Shown here piece by piece: positions 26,833 to 35,040 of a DNA stretch of 64,000 nucleotides. Both the position numbers and the translations under genes were made by a program. The notes under the pieces were generated by a model. That model ran no database searches. It saw only the letters and a program-made list of their open reading frames with translations, and was not told where the DNA came from. Each line of letters opens with the position of its first letter. The first letter of the stretch is position 1. Origin of the DNA: JAOZTV01 sp965371805 (lineage in GTDB: Bacteria > Acidobacteriota > Aminicenantia > UBA2199); NCBI GenBank assembly GCA_965371805.1, contig CBDUZW010000012.1, positions 1 to 64,000 on the forward strand, in the 5' to 3' direction.

Positions 26833-27783
26833 ATGAAAAATATTAAATACATTTTTTTTGTATTAATAATTCTAATAATATTAATAACAAATTTTACAAT
26901 AAATGGATACCAGCAAAGAAAGGATGCAAATATGGAAGACAAAAAATATAATAAATTAACTTCTGAAGAAAAACATGTTATTTTAGATAAAGGAACAGAA
27001 AGACCCTACTCCGGGAAATATAATAATAATAAAACGATAGGGATCTACAGTTGCAAGCAGTGCGATGCTCCTCTGTATTTGTCAAGCGATAAATTTAATT
27101 CAAACTGCGGATGGCCCAGTTTTGATGATGAGATTTTTGGAGCGGTAAAACATAGTAAAGATAAAGATGGTGTAAGAGAAGAGATCCTATGTCAGAACTG
27201 TGGAGGGCACTTAGGGCACACATTTTATAAAGAGGGTTTTACCGACAAAAACACAAGACATTGTGTAAATTCTATTTCGCTAAAGTTTATTCCAACAAAA
27301 GATTTGGAAAGAGCGATATTTGCTTCCGGTTGTTTCTGGGGTACCGAGTATTTCTTGAAAAAACAGAAAGGTGTGTTATTAACAACAGTTGGATATATTG
27401 GAGGGCATAAATCCTCCCCTTCTTATAAAGAAGTCTCATCTGGTCGAACCGGTCATGCTGAAGCAACAGAAGTTCTGTTCGATCCAAATATAATCTCATA
27501 TGAGACGATCACAAAAATATTCTTTGAGACTCATAATCCTACTCAGGTCAATAGACAGGGACCGGATATTGGAGAGCAGTATAGATCAGAAATATTCTAT
27601 ATCAATGAGGAGCAAAAAAAGATTGCAATAAAACTTATGGATATCTTAAAAGTAAAAGGATATAATCTGGCCACTGGGCTAACAAAGGCATCCAGGTTCT
27701 GGAAAGCAGAAACTTATCATCAGGATTATTATGAAAAAAATGGCAGCACTCCATATTGCCACGCATATACGAAAAGATTTTAA
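26833..27783 (+). CDS. msrBA: Exported MsrB-MsrA fused methionine sulfoxide reductase
   Basis: 316 residues. An N-terminal hydrophobic helix (FFVLIILIILITNFTI) acts as a signal anchor or signal peptide. MsrB follows (about 38-155), with zinc cysteines 74, 77, 120 and 123 and catalytic Cys144 in RHCVNSISL. MsrA follows (158-316), with GCFWG (Cys167) and a C-terminal resolving-type Cys in YCHAYTKRF. The protein reduces both R- and S-methionine sulfoxide and probably protects envelope proteins. The order B-A is the reverse of the more familiar MsrA-MsrB fusion. AGGAGA precedes the start. A hairpin terminator follows at 27839-27865. Confidence 0.92.
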   Translation: MKNIKYIFFVLIILIILITNFTINGYQQRKDANMEDKKYNKLTSEEKHVILDKGTERPYSGKYNNNKTIGIYSCKQCDAPLYLSSDKFNSNCGWPSFDDEIFGAVKHSKDKDGVREEILCQNCGGHLGHTFYKEGFTDKNTRHCVNSISLKFIPTKDLERAIFASGCFWGTEYFLKKQKGVLLTTVGYIGGHKSSPSYKEVSSGRTGHAEATEVLFDPNIISYETITKIFFETHNPTQVNRQGPDIGEQYRSEIFYINEEQKKIAIKLMDILKVKGYNLATGLTKASRFWKAETYHQDYYEKNGSTPYCHAYTKRF

Positions 27784-27838
27784 ATTTTGAATAAATTAAA
27801 AAAAAAGAAAGAAATATTAGATAAAAATAATATGATAA

Positions 27839-27865
27839 GAATGGCAGTAAACATTACTGCCATTC
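27839..27865. terminator. Bidirectional hairpin terminator
   Basis: GAATGGCAGTAA and TTACTGCCATTC form a perfect 12-bp stem with a 3-nt loop, followed by TTTTAT on the plus strand and TTATCAT on the minus strand. It lies between the convergent msrBA and CsgG-like genes and can serve both. Confidence 0.88.
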
Positions 27866-27882
27866 TTTTATAGTACTAAATT

Positions 27883-28602
27883 TTAATCATCAAGGTCAAT
27901 TGAATCCATAGTCTTTTTCTGTCTTTTAGCTTCCATTTTATCCCATTTTTTCATACATCTTGGATGTTTAATTTTTGCTAAAGAACATTTTAGGTATCTG
28001 CTTATATAAATAATACATGCTCTGATTGCTTTACCAGTAGGTGTTTTTTTAGCTTTATCGCCTGAAATTGAAAAATTCCTCAGTCTTAATCCTGCACCTA
28101 TTGATTTTCCCTTTGCATTTGCTTCTATAGTTCTAACATCAACAATTTCACCAGTTTCAGAATCAATTACTTTAACATCTACAGCAATATATATTTTTGT
28201 TTTTTTTCCACCAAGGCTAAGTCCTTTGAATCTAACTTTACCACCTTTTCCACCACTTTTTTCCATGGCTGAAACTGTTCCGGCGATCAGATATTTAGCT
28301 CCCTTAATTCTTCCCATTTTCACCCGGGTACTTTTACTTACTCTGCCACTTCTACTTAATTCCTGTTCAGAGAAAACAGCATTGATCTCTTTACGTTCCA
28401 GTACTCTAAATGCCTTAGTCGTTGCCAATTCAGATATCAGCATATCCTGTAACTCTCGTGCAACGGTCCTATTCCAAGACCAATAATTCGTACCGGTAAC
28501 AGTATTAGTGAATCTCAAAACGCCTATTCTAGGTTTTTCTGCAAAACCAGATAAATTGAAAATAAAAATAACAATAACAAATAGTAATATAAATTTTTTC
28601 AT
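27883..28602 (-). CDS. CsgG-like exported protein
   Basis: 239 residues from the ATG at 28602, preceded by AGGAGGAAAA; the longer in-frame start at 28647 would lengthen the signal peptide unnaturally. A signal peptide (ILLFVIVIFIFNLSGFA) leads to a CsgG / curli-assembly domain: RIGVLRFTNT, ARELQDMLISELATTKAFRVLERKEI, GAKYLIAGTVSAMEK and IDSETGEIVDVRT. CsgG forms a secretion pore for curli, but many spirochaete and proteobacterial homologues are periplasmic proteins of unknown role. No curli subunit genes are nearby. It lies directly downstream of the TAXI gene (50-nt gap). Confidence 0.8.
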   Translation of the reverse strand: MKKFILLFVIVIFIFNLSGFAEKPRIGVLRFTNTVTGTNYWSWNRTVARELQDMLISELATTKAFRVLERKEINAVFSEQELSRSGRVSKSTRVKMGRIKGAKYLIAGTVSAMEKSGGKGGKVRFKGLSLGGKKTKIYIAVDVKVIDSETGEIVDVRTIEANAKGKSIGAGLRLRNFSISGDKAKKTPTGKAIRACIIYISRYLKCSLAKIKHPRCMKKWDKMEAKRQKKTMDSIDLDD

Positions 28603-28652
28603 TTTTCCTCCTACAATGTATATATTATATAAAAAAAATAAAGTCAATCAAA

Positions 28653-30038
28653 TTACTCTTTATTTATAATTTTTCTAATTTGTTTCAGCTGCTGCTGCAT
28701 CATTTTATTATATATATTTTCACATCTTATACCATAGACAGAATAAAGATTTTCCATATGTTCTGTATCTAATTTTCCATCTAACCACTCTTTTTCGGCT
28801 TTTCTTTGTATTTCCATCATTTCGTTCAGTATTTCCTGCAATTTTGAGATTTTCTCAGTTTGTGATAATCGTTTACTAAAGTCAACTAAGTCTTCAAAAT
28901 ATGGAATAATATTCTCTTTTTTTCTTTTTAATTCATTTTTTTTTTTTTGACTGGAAGCAAAATTGAGGACACCTGCAATAAACAAGAATGCAGCAATATA
29001 TGCAGAACCAATTTCATACATATCTGATGTTAGTGGATCTTTTCTACTAAAGAATCTTTTTGAAGCTATATGCATTGGATATTCTTTCATATTCCTTCCT
29101 CTTTTCTCAGATAAACCTTTTACAGAATTTTTATTGATAAATTTTGATGAAAAGATAACACGAAGGATTTTTTCTATTACATATTTATTCATATTTTTAT
29201 GTGTTACTAAATAGGTCTTTACTTTTAATGTTAAAAATGGTTCATGGCTTTTCTGAGGGATTGAACGGGGTTTCCCGTAAATATTATCAGGAAATTTTGT
29301 CATAAAACATCCTATAATAGAGCCTGCTATCGATTCGGATTCATTAATTGGTACAATTTCATATTTTCCTGTATTCATTATTTCTTCAATAATTGGTGCA
29401 TGAAGATCATATACTGCAAAAAAAGCATCAAATTTCCCTTTGTTAAAATCTACATCCATTTCTGCTGCTTTTGAATAGACAACATTTATATCTGATTTTT
29501 TCCAAAAATACCTTAGTGTTTGAATACCAAGTGCAGCATTACCACTTTTTCTAGGCCCTAAACTAATTGTTTTTCCCTTTAAGCTTCTAAAGTTCGACAA
29601 ACCTGAATTCTTCCTAACAATAACATGAACATATTGCCAGCCTATACTTGCCACTCCAGAAATATTTTTAAGCTCTATATTTCCATAGCCTCCCAATGCT
29701 CCCTGAACAAGAGCAAAATTAGCTTTTTTATTATTAATGAGTTGAATGTTCTCAAGAGTTCCCTCCGTTTTTAAAACATTAATATGATACCTGCTATTAT
29801 TTTCTACTTCATTTTTTATTAAATTACTAAATCTATAATAATGTCCCTGAGGACCTGCTGAAGCAAAAGAAACAGTTCTTTCCTTTGTTGATGAAAAAAA
29901 AGTATAAATTTCAGATCCATAATATTGGAAGAGGTTTGGCATTATGATTGAAAGTATAAGAATTATAACAAAAGAAACACTGATAATGATTCCAGTGAGT
30001 CTCCATGTCTTCTTGATTTTTTTCTTTTTAATTTCCAT
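28653..30038 (-). CDS. Membrane-anchored TAXI-family solute-binding protein
   Basis: 461 residues. An N-terminal membrane helix (LTGIIISVSFVIILILSIIMP) is followed by a TAXI (TRAP-associated extracytoplasmic immunogenic) domain (about 50-320; FASAGPQGHYYRFSNLI, FALVQGALGGYGN, LKGKTISLGPRKSG). A second membrane helix (about 345-365) and a charged, coiled-coil C-terminal region of about 95 residues follow. Ordinary TAXI proteins are free periplasmic binders; here the binding domain is held between two membrane helices with a cytoplasmic tail. No TRAP permease is encoded nearby. A sensory role is possible but is only inference. Confidence 0.8.
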   Translation of the reverse strand: MEIKKKKIKKTWRLTGIIISVSFVIILILSIIMPNLFQYYGSEIYTFFSSTKERTVSFASAGPQGHYYRFSNLIKNEVENNSRYHINVLKTEGTLENIQLINNKKANFALVQGALGGYGNIELKNISGVASIGWQYVHVIVRKNSGLSNFRSLKGKTISLGPRKSGNAALGIQTLRYFWKKSDINVVYSKAAEMDVDFNKGKFDAFFAVYDLHAPIIEEIMNTGKYEIVPINESESIAGSIIGCFMTKFPDNIYGKPRSIPQKSHEPFLTLKVKTYLVTHKNMNKYVIEKILRVIFSSKFINKNSVKGLSEKRGRNMKEYPMHIASKRFFSRKDPLTSDMYEIGSAYIAAFLFIAGVLNFASSQKKKNELKRKKENIIPYFEDLVDFSKRLSQTEKISKLQEILNEMMEIQRKAEKEWLDGKLDTEHMENLYSVYGIRCENIYNKMMQQQLKQIRKIINKE

Positions 30039-30132
30039 GATTTAATTCTATCTTTTTATAAAAAATATTGCAAAATATTATACGAGCCAATGAAGCATTG
30101 ATTATATTTTTCTTTTTTATTATAATTATTCC

Positions 30133-30154
30133 TTATATTAAACAATTAATATAA
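30133..30154 (+). promoter_or_regulatory. Inverted repeat before DUF2911 gene
   Basis: TTATATTA and TAATATAA form a perfect 8-bp inverted repeat around a 6-nt spacer, ending directly before the TGGAGG ribosome site. It may be an operator or an mRNA hairpin that occludes the ribosome site. AT-only repeats of this size can arise by chance in such DNA. Confidence 0.35.
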
Positions 30155-30167
30155 TGGAGGATTAAAA

Positions 30168-30701
30168 ATGAAAAAAAATGTATTTATTACAATGTTTATT
30201 ATTGTTTTTCTTGTAGCATCTGTTATGCCGGCTTTAGCGCAGCGAGGAGATGATGCAAAACGGGCTAGTAAAAACGGAAAACTTGAAGGATCCATCGATG
30301 GTGTAAAAATAATCGTGGAATATGGTAGACCATTGGTAAAAAAAAGAGTTATTTGGGGTGATTTAGTCCCTTTTGATAAGGTTTGGAGAACAGGAGCTAA
30401 TGAAGCTACAGTTATAACTTTTGACAAAAATGTATTAATTCAAGGGGAAAAACTAGACGCTGGAACTTATGCCCTATTTACAATTCCTGGAAAAGCTGAA
30501 TGGCAGGTTATATTTAATACTGTTTCAAAACAGTGGGGAGCTGGAAAATATGATAAGAGTAAAAACAGTTTAGTAGTAAAGGTGAAACCTGATCCAAACA
30601 AAATACTGGTTGAAGAACTTACTTTTAAAATAAAAAAAAATATGGTTGGAATGCTCTGGGAAAAATTAGTTGTACCCTTCACAGTAGCAATTGCAAAGTA
30701 A
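30168..30701 (+). CDS. DUF2911 family exported protein
   Basis: 177 residues. A signal peptide (VFLVASVMPALA) precedes a domain with the DUF2911 hallmarks: GVKIIVEYGRPLVKKR, FDKVWRTGANEATVITF, AGTYALFTIPG and WQVIFN. The family is a secreted beta-sandwich of unknown biochemical function, found mostly in Bacteroidetes and related groups. The ribosome site is TGGAGG. It is convergent with the alkyltransferase-like gene and shares a hairpin terminator with it. Confidence 0.85.
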   Translation: MKKNVFITMFIIVFLVASVMPALAQRGDDAKRASKNGKLEGSIDGVKIIVEYGRPLVKKRVIWGDLVPFDKVWRTGANEATVITFDKNVLIQGEKLDAGTYALFTIPGKAEWQVIFNTVSKQWGAGKYDKSKNSLVVKVKPDPNKILVEELTFKIKKNMVGMLWEKLVVPFTVAIAK

Positions 30702-30746
30702 GAAAAATTTATTTGAATAAACACAATAAATAAAAGAAATTAAAAT

Positions 30747-30769
30747 GGGCATCAAATTACATGATGCCC
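30747..30769. terminator. Hairpin terminator between convergent genes
   Basis: GGGCATCA and TGATGCCC form a perfect 8-bp stem with a 7-nt loop. On the minus strand it is followed by the U-rich ATTTTAATTTCTTTTA, so it best serves the alkyltransferase-like gene. It may also stop transcription from the DUF2911 gene. Confidence 0.7.
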
Positions 30770-30783
30770 TAAAACTCTAATAA

Positions 30784-31104
30784 TTATGATATTGGATTCC
30801 ATAAATACTCATTTAAATTCACTTTGCCATTAATGAAATTAATCCCCTCATTTTCAAGAAGATGTTTTTGTTCTTCCAAACCTTGACCAGATTTCAGTGA
30901 TATTTCCCCTTTACTGTTTATTACTCTATGCCAGGGAAGGTTTTCCTTTTTAGACAATGAATGGAGTATCCATGCAACCTGTCTTGCATAAAATGGACTA
31001 CCAACAATTATGGCAATCTGTCCATATGTTGCTACTTTACCTTCAGGAATATTCTTTATAATTTCTATAATATTATCAGATATTTCTGTTCTTTTGTAAG
31101 ACAT
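30784..31104 (-). CDS. Alkyltransferase-like (ATL) DNA-binding protein
   Basis: 106 residues from the ATG at 31104. It is a single MGMT DNA-binding domain: IPEGKVATYGQIA, ARQVAWILHSL, then PWHRVINSKGEIS. In true O6-alkylguanine transferases this motif is PCHRV and the Cys accepts the alkyl group; here Trp replaces Cys, the defining feature of ATL proteins. ATLs bind O6-alkylguanine and channel the lesion to nucleotide excision repair. An in-frame start 30 nt upstream is possible; neither has a clear ribosome site. Confidence 0.9.
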   Translation of the reverse strand: MSYKRTEISDNIIEIIKNIPEGKVATYGQIAIIVGSPFYARQVAWILHSLSKKENLPWHRVINSKGEISLKSGQGLEEQKHLLENEGINFINGKVNLNEYLWNPIS

Positions 31105-31244
31105 GAATAATATATTGTATAGAAAACAAACCATTAAATCAATTCTTTAAAAATAATGTCTGATGAAATTCTTTATGGATTTCTAAAAACTACATAAAAC
31201 GTCAAAAAGAATAAATATTTTCATAGGTTTAAAGGCTGATAATA

Positions 31245-31272
31245 TTGACAAAATATGTAGTTCTGATATGAT
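31245..31272 (+). promoter_or_regulatory. Promoter of urocanate hydratase gene
   Basis: TTGACA (31245-31250) and TATGAT (31267-31272) lie 16 nt apart. The predicted start site is about 25 nt before the ATG, and GGGAGAG acts as the ribosome site. The short leader leaves little room for other control elements. Confidence 0.65.
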
Positions 31273-31304
31273 TACTGATGCTAAATTACTAATGGGAGAG
31301 TTTT

Positions 31305-33317
31305 ATGGAAAATAATTTACAAAATGATAATTTTGAACTTGATGGTAACTTACCCCAAAAAAAAGGATTTAAAAAAGGAATAAGGAGAGCTCCTGATAGA
31401 GTGCTTAAATTAACTGAAAATCAGATAAAAACAGCTCTTAAAAATGCTTTAAGATATATACCCGTAGAACATCATATTGAGATTATTCCAGAATTCTTAA
31501 ATGAATTAAAGACTATGGGGAGAATCTATGGATATAGATTCAGACCTGAAATAGAACTTAAAGGTAATAGTATTGATAAATACAAAGGAGTAACAGTTGA
31601 AGGAAAAGCTCTTCAGGTTATGATAGATAATAACCTGGATTTTGATGTAGCATTATATCCATATGAACTTGTAACATATGGAGAAACTGGACAGGTTTTT
31701 CAAAACTGGATGCAGTATGCTCTAACTAAAAAATACCTTGAAACAATGAAGGAAGATCAGACTTTAGTTCTATACTCAGGTCACCCACTTGGATTATTTC
31801 CAACATCAAAAAATGCACCTAGAGTGATTTCAACTAATGGGCTTCTTGTTGGTCTGTTTGATAATCTTGAAGGATTCCATACAGCAGCTGCTCTTGGAGT
31901 AACAAATTATGGACAGATGACTGCAGGCGGTTGGATGTACATTGGTCCACAGGGAATTGTACATGGTACATATATAACACTCCTGAATGCAGGACGGTTA
32001 TACCTTAATATACCTGAAGATGAAGATCTGGCCGGAATTGTTTTTATCAGTTCCGGACTCGGCGGAATGAGTGGAGCTCAACCAAAAGCAGTAGAGATTG
32101 CTGGAGGAATTGGTATTATTGCAGAAGTTGATCAATCAAGGATTGAAACAAGACATTCTCAGGGATGGGTATCCAAAGTTTCATCAGATCTCAATGAAAT
32201 AGCTGAATGGATTGAAGAGTATAGAAAATCAAAAGAATCTATATCAATAGCCTACCATGGGAATATAGTTGATCTCTTGGATTTTGTTGAAAAAAACAAT
32301 ATAAAAATTGAGTTAATAACTGATCAGACATCTTGTCATGATGCGTATAATGGTGGCTATACACCTTCCGGCTGCACATTTGAAGAGGGTAGAAATATTC
32401 TAACAAAAGACCCGGAAGAGTTTAAAAAATTAGTAGATCTTTCTCTAAAAAAACACATAAATATAATAGATAAACTAACTAAAAAAGGGTCCTATTTCTG
32501 GGATTATGGAAATTCATTTTTAAAAGCAGTTTATGATGCAGGTGTAGAGGAAGTAGCAATTGATAAAAACTTTCCGTCTGAAGGTTTTGTATACCCAAGT
32601 TATGTTGAAGATATTATGGGGCCAATGTGTTTTGATTATGGTTATGGACCTTTCAGATGGGTATGTTTATCTGGAAAACCTGAGGATCTTGATAAAACTG
32701 ATAAAGCCGCAATGGATTGCATAGATCCGAATAGAAGAGGAATGGATAGAGATAATTATAATTGGATAAAGGATGCTAAAAAGAATAAGCTTGTTGTAGG
32801 AACCCAGGCAAGAATTCTCTATGCTGACACAGGCGGAAGGATTGAAATCGCATTGAAATTCAATGAAATGGTCAGGAATGGAGAGGTTGGTCCAATAATG
32901 CTTGGAAGAGATCATCATGATGTTTCGGGTACAGACTCACCATTTAGAGAAACCTCAAACATTAAAGATGGAAGTAATGTTACCGCTGATATGGCTGTTC
33001 ATAACTTTACCGGTGATGCGGTTAGAGGAATGACTATGGTTGTTTTATCCAACGGTGGTGGTGTTGGTATTGGAAAATCGTTTAATGGTGGATTTGGACT
33101 TGTTCTTGATGGAACAAAAGAAAAGGATGAAATAATTAAATCAGCTATGGAATGGGACGTGATGAATGGATTATCCAGAAGATCATGGGCAAAAAACAAA
33201 AATGCCCTTAAAGTCGTTGATTCATGGAATAAAGATAATAAAGAGAGAGGACACATAACCTACCCTTATGAATCTGATGAAGAATTAGTAGAAAAAGAAT
33301 ATAAAAAAGTGTTTTAA
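31305..33317 (+). CDS. hutU: Urocanate hydratase
   Basis: 670 residues, the longer form of urocanase (the common bacterial form is about 550-560). It carries TLVLYSGHPLGLFP, the NAD+-binding FISSGLGGMSGAQPKA, DQTSCHDAYNGGYTPSG, and the C-terminal GPMCFDYGYGPFRWVCLSG and DHHDVSGTDSPFRETSNI segments. It converts urocanate to imidazolone propionate in histidine breakdown, using NAD+ as an electrophile. No hutH, hutI or hutG/F gene lies in this window. The holB gene follows after 18 nt, so replication and RicT genes may share its transcript, an unexpected pairing. Confidence 0.93.
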   Translation: MENNLQNDNFELDGNLPQKKGFKKGIRRAPDRVLKLTENQIKTALKNALRYIPVEHHIEIIPEFLNELKTMGRIYGYRFRPEIELKGNSIDKYKGVTVEGKALQVMIDNNLDFDVALYPYELVTYGETGQVFQNWMQYALTKKYLETMKEDQTLVLYSGHPLGLFPTSKNAPRVISTNGLLVGLFDNLEGFHTAAALGVTNYGQMTAGGWMYIGPQGIVHGTYITLLNAGRLYLNIPEDEDLAGIVFISSGLGGMSGAQPKAVEIAGGIGIIAEVDQSRIETRHSQGWVSKVSSDLNEIAEWIEEYRKSKESISIAYHGNIVDLLDFVEKNNIKIELITDQTSCHDAYNGGYTPSGCTFEEGRNILTKDPEEFKKLVDLSLKKHINIIDKLTKKGSYFWDYGNSFLKAVYDAGVEEVAIDKNFPSEGFVYPSYVEDIMGPMCFDYGYGPFRWVCLSGKPEDLDKTDKAAMDCIDPNRRGMDRDNYNWIKDAKKNKLVVGTQARILYADTGGRIEIALKFNEMVRNGEVGPIMLGRDHHDVSGTDSPFRETSNIKDGSNVTADMAVHNFTGDAVRGMTMVVLSNGGGVGIGKSFNGGFGLVLDGTKEKDEIIKSAMEWDVMNGLSRRSWAKNKNALKVVDSWNKDNKERGHITYPYESDEELVEKEYKKVF

Positions 33318-33335
33318 AACAAGAAATCAATAAAA

Positions 33336-34340
33336 ATGGGATTTGATAGCCTTCTTAGTAATGAAAAGATAAAAAAGAGGCTACAATCTTATTTAAAATA
33401 CGACCTTACACCACATTCTGTTATATTTTCCGGTCCATCATCAGTAAATTCTCTTGGTTTTGCTACAGGTTTTGTAAAAGCTATTAATTGCTTGAATAAA
33501 AAAGAGGATTATTGTGATGAATGTAGAAATTGCACAGAGATAAATAAAGAGATATTTCCTGACCTAAAAATTATCTATCCGGATGGAGCTTTATATAATA
33601 AAAAACAGATAAAAGAATTAATTTCTGATATCGCAGTAAAACCATTGAAGGCTGAAAAAAAAGGTTATATTATTACAGATGCTCATCTTATGAATGAAGC
33701 AACTTCAAATGCACTATTGAAAGTAATTGAAGAACCTGCTCTTTTTAATCTTTTTATTCTGCTGACAAATAATACTAACGGACTTATTCCAACAATAATT
33801 TCTAGATGCCAGAATTTAAAATTCTCGCCGCCATCAAAAATTGAAATTGAAAAACAACTTATTTTAAATGGAGAAGATAAAGATAGGGCAAGAGTCTTAT
33901 CCTATTTGATAAATGTAAATATGGAAACAATGTTAAGTTCAGACCATAATGAACTGCTGGAAAAAAGATCAAGTATTTTTTTAGTTTTTGAAAAATTGAT
34001 CAGACAAAGAGATATTGCAGATGTTTTATTAGATTTAACACATAGAAGCAGAAGCAGAGAAAAATTTATTCGTTATTTTGTAGAACTGGTAAACTTAATG
34101 ATAATACTGCTTAGAGATTTAATGGTGTTAAAAATAGATATTAATAGCGATAATATAATAAATATTGACTATAAAAATAATCTTACAGATTTAGCAAGAT
34201 TCATTACAATACAAAAAGCTCTTTTTCTGATCAAACAGATGGAATTATTATTCAGGGATATATCAAGAAACCTTAACTCAAAGGTTCTAATTCTTGAATT
34301 TATTAAAAATTTTACTTCTCGGGAGGAGAGAGATGTTTAA
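33336..34340 (+). CDS. holB: DNA polymerase III delta-prime subunit
   Basis: 334 residues. The clamp-loader AAA+ fold is visible: a degraded P-loop (FSGPSSVNSLGF, so no ATP hydrolysis is expected), a zinc-module cysteine cluster (CLNKKEDYCDECRNC), YIITDAHLMNEATSNALLKVIEEP, then LIPTIISRCQNLKF, the SRC arginine-finger motif. Delta-prime is the stator of the sliding-clamp loader. It overlaps the RicT gene by 8 nt. The holB-ricT order is also found in Bacillus, which supports both calls. Confidence 0.88.
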   Translation: MGFDSLLSNEKIKKRLQSYLKYDLTPHSVIFSGPSSVNSLGFATGFVKAINCLNKKEDYCDECRNCTEINKEIFPDLKIIYPDGALYNKKQIKELISDIAVKPLKAEKKGYIITDAHLMNEATSNALLKVIEEPALFNLFILLTNNTNGLIPTIISRCQNLKFSPPSKIEIEKQLILNGEDKDRARVLSYLINVNMETMLSSDHNELLEKRSSIFLVFEKLIRQRDIADVLLDLTHRSRSREKFIRYFVELVNLMIILLRDLMVLKIDINSDNIINIDYKNNLTDLARFITIQKALFLIKQMELLFRDISRNLNSKVLILEFIKNFTSREERDV

Positions 34341-35040
34341 AGTAATAACTGTACAAATAGAAGGTAAAGGAGATATTCTCCATTTTAAGACGAAGGCTCA
34401 AGATATAAAACCTGAGGACTCTGTAATTGTCAGTACCCTTACAGGTGAAGAAATCGGAAAGGTTAAAAAGTCCTTTGGACACTCTTTTAATGAAATAAAA
34501 AACATTGATTCAATCAATGAAATTATAAGAGTTGCAAATAAAAATGATATTGAAAATTTTAAAAAAAAAAAAGATGATGAAAAAAAAGCATATGATTTCT
34601 GTTTAAGTAAGATAAAAGACAGAGAAATACCTATAAAACTAATAAGAGTTACTTTCTTTACATCTGAAAAAAAAGCAATTTTTTATTTTTCCTCAGAGGG
34701 ACGTATTGATTTCCGAGACCTTGTTAAGGATCTGGCTAAAAAATTCAGGATGAGAATTGAGATGCGCCAGATTGGTGTAAGGGATGAAGCTAAAATGATC
34801 GGAGGAATTGGTATTTGTGGAAGAGCCTTATGTTGTAAAGTCTTTTTAAAAAATATTGAACCAATAACTTTACAGATGGCAAAGAAGCAAAATATGAATA
34901 TGAATCCCTTAAAAATATCCGGATTATGTGGCCGCTTGATGTGTTGCATCTCTTACGAGGATAACTCAGGTGGTAGAATCTTTGTGGAAGATGATGATGA
35001 TAGGGTTGGTTATAATGAGGAGGAAGATGTAGATGAATAA
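34333..35040 (+). CDS. ricT: PSP1-domain protein, RicT/YaaT-like
   Basis: 235 residues from the ATG at 34333, which has the ribosome site GGGAGGAGAG inside the end of holB; a longer frame from 34294 has none. The PSP1 domain is clear: RVTFFTSEKKAIFYFSSEGRIDFRDLVKDLAKKF, EMRQIGVRDEAKMIGGIGICGRALCC, NPLKISGLCGRLMCC. The cysteines are those that bind Fe-S clusters in Bacillus RicT, part of the Y-complex acting on RNA processing. An acidic tail (VEDDDDRVGYNEEEDVDE) closes the protein. It overlaps the next gene by 8 nt. Confidence 0.9.
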   Translation: MFKVITVQIEGKGDILHFKTKAQDIKPEDSVIVSTLTGEEIGKVKKSFGHSFNEIKNIDSINEIIRVANKNDIENFKKKKDDEKKAYDFCLSKIKDREIPIKLIRVTFFTSEKKAIFYFSSEGRIDFRDLVKDLAKKFRMRIEMRQIGVRDEAKMIGGIGICGRALCCKVFLKNIEPITLQMAKKQNMNMNPLKISGLCGRLMCCISYEDNSGGRIFVEDDDDRVGYNEEEDVDE

